Below are positions 61,555 to 64,000 of a DNA stretch of 64,000 nt, piece after piece. Positions within the stretch are counted from its first letter, which is position 1. Each line of letters begins with the position of its first letter. The notes below the pieces were generated by a model. That model was given only the letters and a program-made list of their open reading frames with translations. It searched no databases and was not told the DNA's origin. The stretch is from Echinococcus granulosus (taxonomy: Eukaryota > Platyhelminthes > Cestoda > Cyclophyllidea > Taeniidae): the NCBI RefSeq assembly GCF_000524195.1, contig NW_020170382.1, positions 2,840,771 through 2,904,770 of the forward strand, read 5' to 3'. The translations under genes and the position numbers were made by a program.

Positions 61555-64000
61555 TCAGAATGGGTGAATGAGTGAGTTGACGGAGCACATTCATGGTTGG
61601 CATTGGAAACAGGAGGAGTTAAAACAGAGGCTTTGTTCCATGTAGCGAAATACTGCAAGCGGAAAAGACAAAAGAGGGGAGGGGAAAAGAATAGACGAGC
61701 ATGCAATTTAAGAAGATAGGACAAGAGAAGCTGAAGAAAGCAGTTGCATACACTCATTGAGAAGGAAACAGCAATAACTTGAGAAATTGTCGTGGTCTAA
61801 TTTTATAAGGCACTCCATTAGATCAGGGCCAATTTACCAGTAAGATTGCTAAAAAAGCCCCATGTTACAGTTCTGCTTAGATAAAAACTACTGACAGTGA
61901 GTAAATGGGTGTTAAAAACTGTGGCCTTACGTTTTATGCAGATCTTTGCGACTTTCAACTGTCATTCGTGAAGCTGGTATGCTCTCCGCATCTCTGGTAG
62001 TTGAAAAACCGATACTGATAGTTAAGGAGTATTGAAATTGGAAAATCCATAAGGAGAAATGAGCAGAGAATTCAATTCTTCAAAGTTATGCCGAATAATG
62101 CGTTTAATTAAATGACTTTTTAGGTAAGTGTCTTCTCGAATAGCGAAGAATATGCGAAATGGGCTCGCTACTGAGGATCTTCCAGCCTCGCGTAGTACAA
62201 ATTAGGTGAATTACCTTACTGAAGTTTATAGTGAGAACGAAATATTACAATCAGTTAATTCGACGGAGCACATAGCTATCATTCCGATCTAGTGCCCTGC
62301 TGATTCAAAAAATCAAGGTCTGATGCGTGATCTTGGCTCATGGGAGGTTTCGCAGTTCTCAACTAAATTGTATTAGCCAGTACAGAAAAGCGATTATTAA
62401 AAGCGCTGAGAACGTCGCTCGAAGAAGAAAAGAGGGTATTCAGCAGAACAATGTTTGTTTTAATTTTAAATTTATCGGTGCGAATTCTTCAGTCTCTGCT
62501 GTTCGTGTATTCATCTACTTCAGAGTAGGGTCCCAATTTCTGGTACACTGCTAAAAGCTCAATCTTAACATGATGGCAGAAGAGCATAAGGTGTGGGTAG
62601 AAGAATCTGAATCTACCCACCAATGGTAGCAACAACGGCCATGAACTAATTAAAAAGTTCGTTACGAATCTGTCGAACTTTCCTGCATGAAGCTACCAAT
62701 TAGGCAAAACGCAACACCTCCTCCACTTCTCTACTAGATGCATAGAACCCAGATGGATATGCCTTGGCAGCACTGAAGTGATAAAAAGTGACAAAAATGT
62801 GTAGATGCGAAGCCTTACCCCAACGAAACTATTTCAATCCCCTTCCTTTATGAAATGTCTGCTTTTAAACCAATATTTTTACTACTAGCAACGAACATGC
62901 GAGACGGCCTACAGATTGTCTTTTTCCCCAATACAGTCCCCAAACAGGACTAAACACAAGATGCAGTGGGATTATCAAGAGGGATCGGTGATGCTGCAGT
63001 CAGATATCATCTGAGTTTCATGCAAATTCCATGGTTGGTGCAGCTGGTTCGTGGGTTCTTTTCTCGCAGCACTGACCGCATTGTGACGGCCAATCCAAAA
63101 GGTTGACGGAGAGGCGCGCCATGAACGACATTCAGGTATAGTGCCTTAAGTGCCCGCGAACCAAGACGAAGTGTTAAACAAACAATCACAATGCTACATT
63201 GCTCCTCTTCTATTTTGTTTTTCAACCAGACAGAATAACCTTCTGGATATGCTAGTATCTCTTCAATTCTTATGTACGCCGGTAGTACATTTTCTGTCCT
63301 ATAAGCATGAGCCCATTCAACTTCAGGAAAGACTCGGAAGGCAACAGAATCATGGCCAGTAAAAGACCGACTGAAGTCGTGTATTCAGAGTTTAAGTAGC
63401 TTCGCTTTGAAAAACTGATTAGCACTATTAGTCATAATCCAAAACTTTTTAATTCGCCATTAGATTTAAGAGAATGGGTATCAATCCATTTTTCCCCATC
63501 CTTTCTAGAAACGTACTTACTAATGATGCTCTACTTCCATCTGGTTTTCCCTAAACCATTTTAATCTTCATTTTTAATCAAAAACAAATAAACTGCAATA
63601 AAAATGCTAAAATTCTTAAAATCAGTCACATACAAATGCAACCGTTACAAGTTGCTGTTATTTCAAACACTACTGTTGAAGCTTATGAGCTCTGCCAACA
63701 AAATACAAAATATGCCAGAAACTAAAACCAAAATATCAAAATTCTTTATTTATATTCTAAAGCACTTTTCAGTACTAATAAACAAAACTCAAGTTTATCA
63801 ATTGTATTGTTTTAAGCAATTACTGTCGCGTTTACAACTCGGAATGATCGTTTGCACCGAATACAGAACACCCATTTGGGTATGGCAATAATTCTGCAGA
63901 ACCAACGCAGAGTTGTTGCAGCAGGGATAATAAACACGTGACGGAAATGGTATCATATGCTCAGATACTTAGTTTTTGTAGGTTACTCCTATTGCTTAGT
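61555..64000. other. K2P 5' flank, no gene recognised
   Basis: About 2.4 kb upstream of the K2P start, expected to hold its promoter and any 5' UTR exons. A GC-richer patch at about 63005-63140 includes a short plus-strand frame ending MNDIQ before a donor-like CAG|GTATAG, but nothing protein-like precedes it. No repeat or RNA gene was recognised. Confidence 0.4.

Noticed and set aside
63007..63225. Minus-strand frame in a GC-richer patch upstream of K2P
   Set aside because: It has no recognised motif and no splice structure leading into the K2P start. It was left as unassigned flank.
1..64000. A CRISPR array, bacterial operon, phage or defence system
   Set aside because: The window is clearly eukaryotic, with spliced genes. 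No regularly spaced direct repeats or prokaryotic gene organisation were seen.

Overview
The window is nuclear DNA of a multicellular animal. It is AT-rich, its genes are split by canonical GT..AG introns, and every recognisable product has animal orthologues. Three introns of only 38-43 nt sit next to introns of 1-3 kb. Splice-acceptor-like sites also lie 10-20 nt before several start codons. Together these suggest a flatworm, perhaps a tapeworm. That assignment is an inference from gene structure, not from a species marker. A run of 100 Ns at 8889-8988 marks an assembly gap.

Seven protein-coding genes could be rebuilt exon by exon with consistent reading phase. From left to right they are: (1) + strand, 1506-15257, a voltage-sensor-domain protein of the Hv1/TMEM266 type with a long cytoplasmic tail, whose 5' end is not found; (2) - strand, 28636-24262, YIF1, an ER-Golgi trafficking membrane protein; (3) + strand, 29771-31470, a nitrobindin-like heme beta-barrel protein; (4) - strand, 37453-33575, DNase II, a lysosomal acid endonuclease; (5) - strand, 42007-38912, an SLC35A-type nucleotide-sugar transporter; (6) + strand, 48620-54922, UTP6, a U3 snoRNP/SSU processome component; (7) - strand, 61554-56294, a two-pore-domain potassium channel.

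Neighbours are arranged head to head (YIF1/nitrobindin, SLC35A/UTP6) or tail to tail (voltage sensor/YIF1, nitrobindin/DNase II, UTP6/K2P). DNase II and SLC35A run in tandem. The genes do not form one pathway. YIF1, SLC35A and DNase II all serve the secretory-lysosomal route, and the two channel-type proteins sit at the window's ends. Their adjacency shows no functional cluster.

The rest is introns and intergenic DNA. It holds a degenerate dispersed repeat in at least four places (14.5, 38.3, 47.6 and 60.5 kb), a short CA repeat, and a few isolated exon-like segments that I could not assign (about 0.2-0.5 kb, 20.4 kb, 22.4 kb). No convincing tRNA, rRNA, complete transposon, CRISPR array or undescribed multi-gene system was seen.
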